Assembly (NCBI RefSeq): GCF_026340565.1
Contig: NZ_JAPEPB010000001.1
Coordinates: forward strand, 2,480,001 to 2,544,000
Source: Kitasatospora sp. NBC_01287
Lineage (GTDB): Bacteria; Actinomycetota; Actinomycetes; Streptomycetales; Streptomycetaceae
Reading direction: 5' to 3'
Length of the DNA: 64,000 nt
Shown here: positions 62,803 through 64,000 of the stretch, piece after piece
Numbering within the stretch: the first letter of the stretch is position 1
How the letters are laid out: each line of letters opens with the position of its first letter
Made by a program: the position numbers and the translations under genes
Notes under the pieces: generated by a model
What the model saw: only the letters and a program-made list of their open reading frames with translations
Told to the model about the DNA's origin: nothing
Database searches by the model: none

Positions 62803-64000
62803 CGCTCCCCCTGTCCCTCACCGCACTGGACCGTGAAACCATCGAAGCCAAGGCCCAGAGCATGGGCCTTGCCCTGACGTCTCCCGAGCAGTTCGCATTC
62901 CTGGAAGCCCGCGGTTCGCTGCACCTTCAGGCGGCCCCCGGCTCCGGCAAGACCACCCTTGTCGCCCTGAAACTCGCCCTGGTGGCGGACGGCTGGTCCT
63001 CCGACCGGCAGGGTATCTGCGTCTTGTCTCACACGAACACCGCCACCCAGGAGATCGCGAGCCGACTGTCCGGACGAGCACGGCGGCTGGAGCACTACCC
63101 GCACTTCGCCGGAACGATCCAGAACTTCGTCCACACCTTCCTCGCGCTGCCAGCCATACGCTCGCTGAAGATCACCACCAGAGCCGTCGACGACCACGCT
63201 TTCGCCGCCCAAGCTGGCAGACTTCTGGACCTGGGTCCGTTCAAGACCTTGAAGGGCTTCACACGGCAACGCGCCGACGGGTCGAAGATGGTCACCGAAG
63301 CCACATACATATTCGACCCCGCCGAGCCGGAGCTGCAGATCCAGGTCAAGAACCTCAACCGCGGCACCGCCAGCTACAAGCAGCTGATGCAACTGAAGGA
63401 GCATCTTTTCCAGCGTGGCGTCTTCCGCTACGCCGACATGTACGCGATCGCCACCCGGCACCTGCACCATCACCCCCGCCTGGCCGACGGTCTGCGCTCC
63501 CGGTTTCCGTTCGTCCTGATCGACGAGATGCAGGACACGAGTGAGGAACAGCGCCGCCTGTTGGAAGCGGTGTTCAAGGACAGCACCGTCGTGCAGTGCG
63601 TGGGAGACGTCAACCAGCGCATCCTCAGCGCAGACGGCGCCGGACCTGCGGCAGGGAGTTTCCCCAACAAGGAGGCGATGGAGCTTCCGGTAAGCCTGCG
63701 CTTCGGCGCGGGGCCAGCGAGAGTGGCGAGCAGGCTCGCGGTTCACCGCGCGCAAGAGATCCGCGGCCACGGACCCGAGAGCGCTCTCACCATCATCACC
63801 TTCACCAAGGACAGCATCGCCCGGGTCCTGCCCGCCTTCGACGAACTCGTCCGGCAAACGGTGCCGCCCGAAGCCGCCGCCGCGCACCCGCCAAAGGTCC
63901 TCGGCGCTCGTGAAAGCCCTGGGAAATCACAGCTCTTCCCCCGCGCGGTCGGCTGCTACCTGCCCCAGTCGGAAACCGGTACGGCGGCGGATGCGAGCCG
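62799..64000 (+). CDS. gajB: GajB-like UvrD/Rep-type helicase (3' end outside window)
   Basis: The frame opens at ATG 62799 and remains open to the right edge (about 400 codons). Superfamily 1 motifs are clear: motif I LQAAPGSGKTTLVALKLAL, Ia VLSHTNTATQEI, a GTIQNFVHTFLALPAI stretch, motif II VLIDEMQDTSEEQRRLLEAV, motif III VQCVGDVNQRI, and motif IV region LPVSLRFGAGPARVASRLA. It couples to the OLD-type protein by a 4-base overlap, which is the canonical two-gene Gabija arrangement. In Gabija GajB senses DNA ends and helps activate GajA. Confidence 0.87.
   Translation, partial: MTLPLSLTALDRETIEAKAQSMGLALTSPEQFAFLEARGSLHLQAAPGSGKTTLVALKLALVADGWSSDRQGICVLSHTNTATQEIASRLSGRARRLEHYPHFAGTIQNFVHTFLALPAIRSLKITTRAVDDHAFAAQAGRLLDLGPFKTLKGFTRQRADGSKMVTEATYIFDPAEPELQIQVKNLNRGTASYKQLMQLKEHLFQRGVFRYADMYAIATRHLHHHPRLADGLRSRFPFVLIDEMQDTSEEQRRLLEAVFKDSTVVQCVGDVNQRILSADGAGPAAGSFPNKEAMELPVSLRFGAGPARVASRLAVHRAQEIRGHGPESALTIITFTKDSIARVLPAFDELVRQTVPPEAAAAHPPKVLGARESPGKSQLFPRAVGCYLPQSETGTAADAS

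Overview
The window is very GC-rich, with strong G/C bias at third codon positions, frequent GTG starts, GTGA/ATGA gene overlaps and many TetR, LysR, IclR and XRE-type regulators. This points to a Streptomyces- or Kitasatospora-like actinomycete chromosome. Gene calls rest on reading frame, start signals and recognisable family motifs; no database search was possible.

Layout. 0-3.4 kb: the end of a LysR gene, an XRE/TPR regulator with its small partner, and an anti-sigma-type ATPase pair. 3.4-19.5 kb: ordinary accessory metabolism and transport (two MFS pumps, an MprF-like lysyltransferase-domain protein, a cupin, a CTP-synthase-like glutaminase-fold protein, a secreted lytic transglycosylase with a long Ser/Pro/Thr tail, an alpha/beta hydrolase, an MBL-fold hydrolase), each with its own regulator, then a small MerR gene. 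19.5-28.0 kb: a four-gene overlapping operon that I read as a complete type III Wadjet (JetABCD) anti-plasmid system. 28.3-31.6 kb: a clavaminate-synthase-like oxygenase, an unrecognised 386-aa protein and a phosphotransferase. 31.8 kb: an integrase remnant. 32-37.8 kb: an amidohydrolase, an APC permease, a TetR and a DadA/PuuB-like FAD oxidoreductase, probably amine catabolism.

39.0-46.2 kb holds an IclR-controlled operon that encodes nearly the whole 4-hydroxybenzoate/protocatechuate 4,5-(meta)-cleavage route: PobA, a fused LigA-LigB dioxygenase, LigC, LigI, LigJ and LigK. A perfect 19-bp palindrome lies in front of pobA. The operon runs into a gene graveyard (aldo-keto reductase, IS3 transposase and FAD monooxygenase fragments).

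48.5-64 kb: a soluble coiled-coil/Mrr endonuclease, then a 45-bp 3' half of tRNA-Pro(GGG) at 50245-50289, which marks the edge of an integrated element. Inside the element are a tyrosine integrase, a CoiA-like nuclease-domain protein, and a leftward operon with three consecutive Mrr-type endonucleases that carry transmembrane segments, a small membrane protein, and two large unrecognised proteins (741 and 418 aa). Divergent from that operon is a Gabija-like pair (OLD-type GajA and UvrD-like GajB, the latter running off the window). The membrane-Mrr operon is the best candidate for an undescribed system; Wadjet and Gabija are known families that make the window strongly defence-rich.
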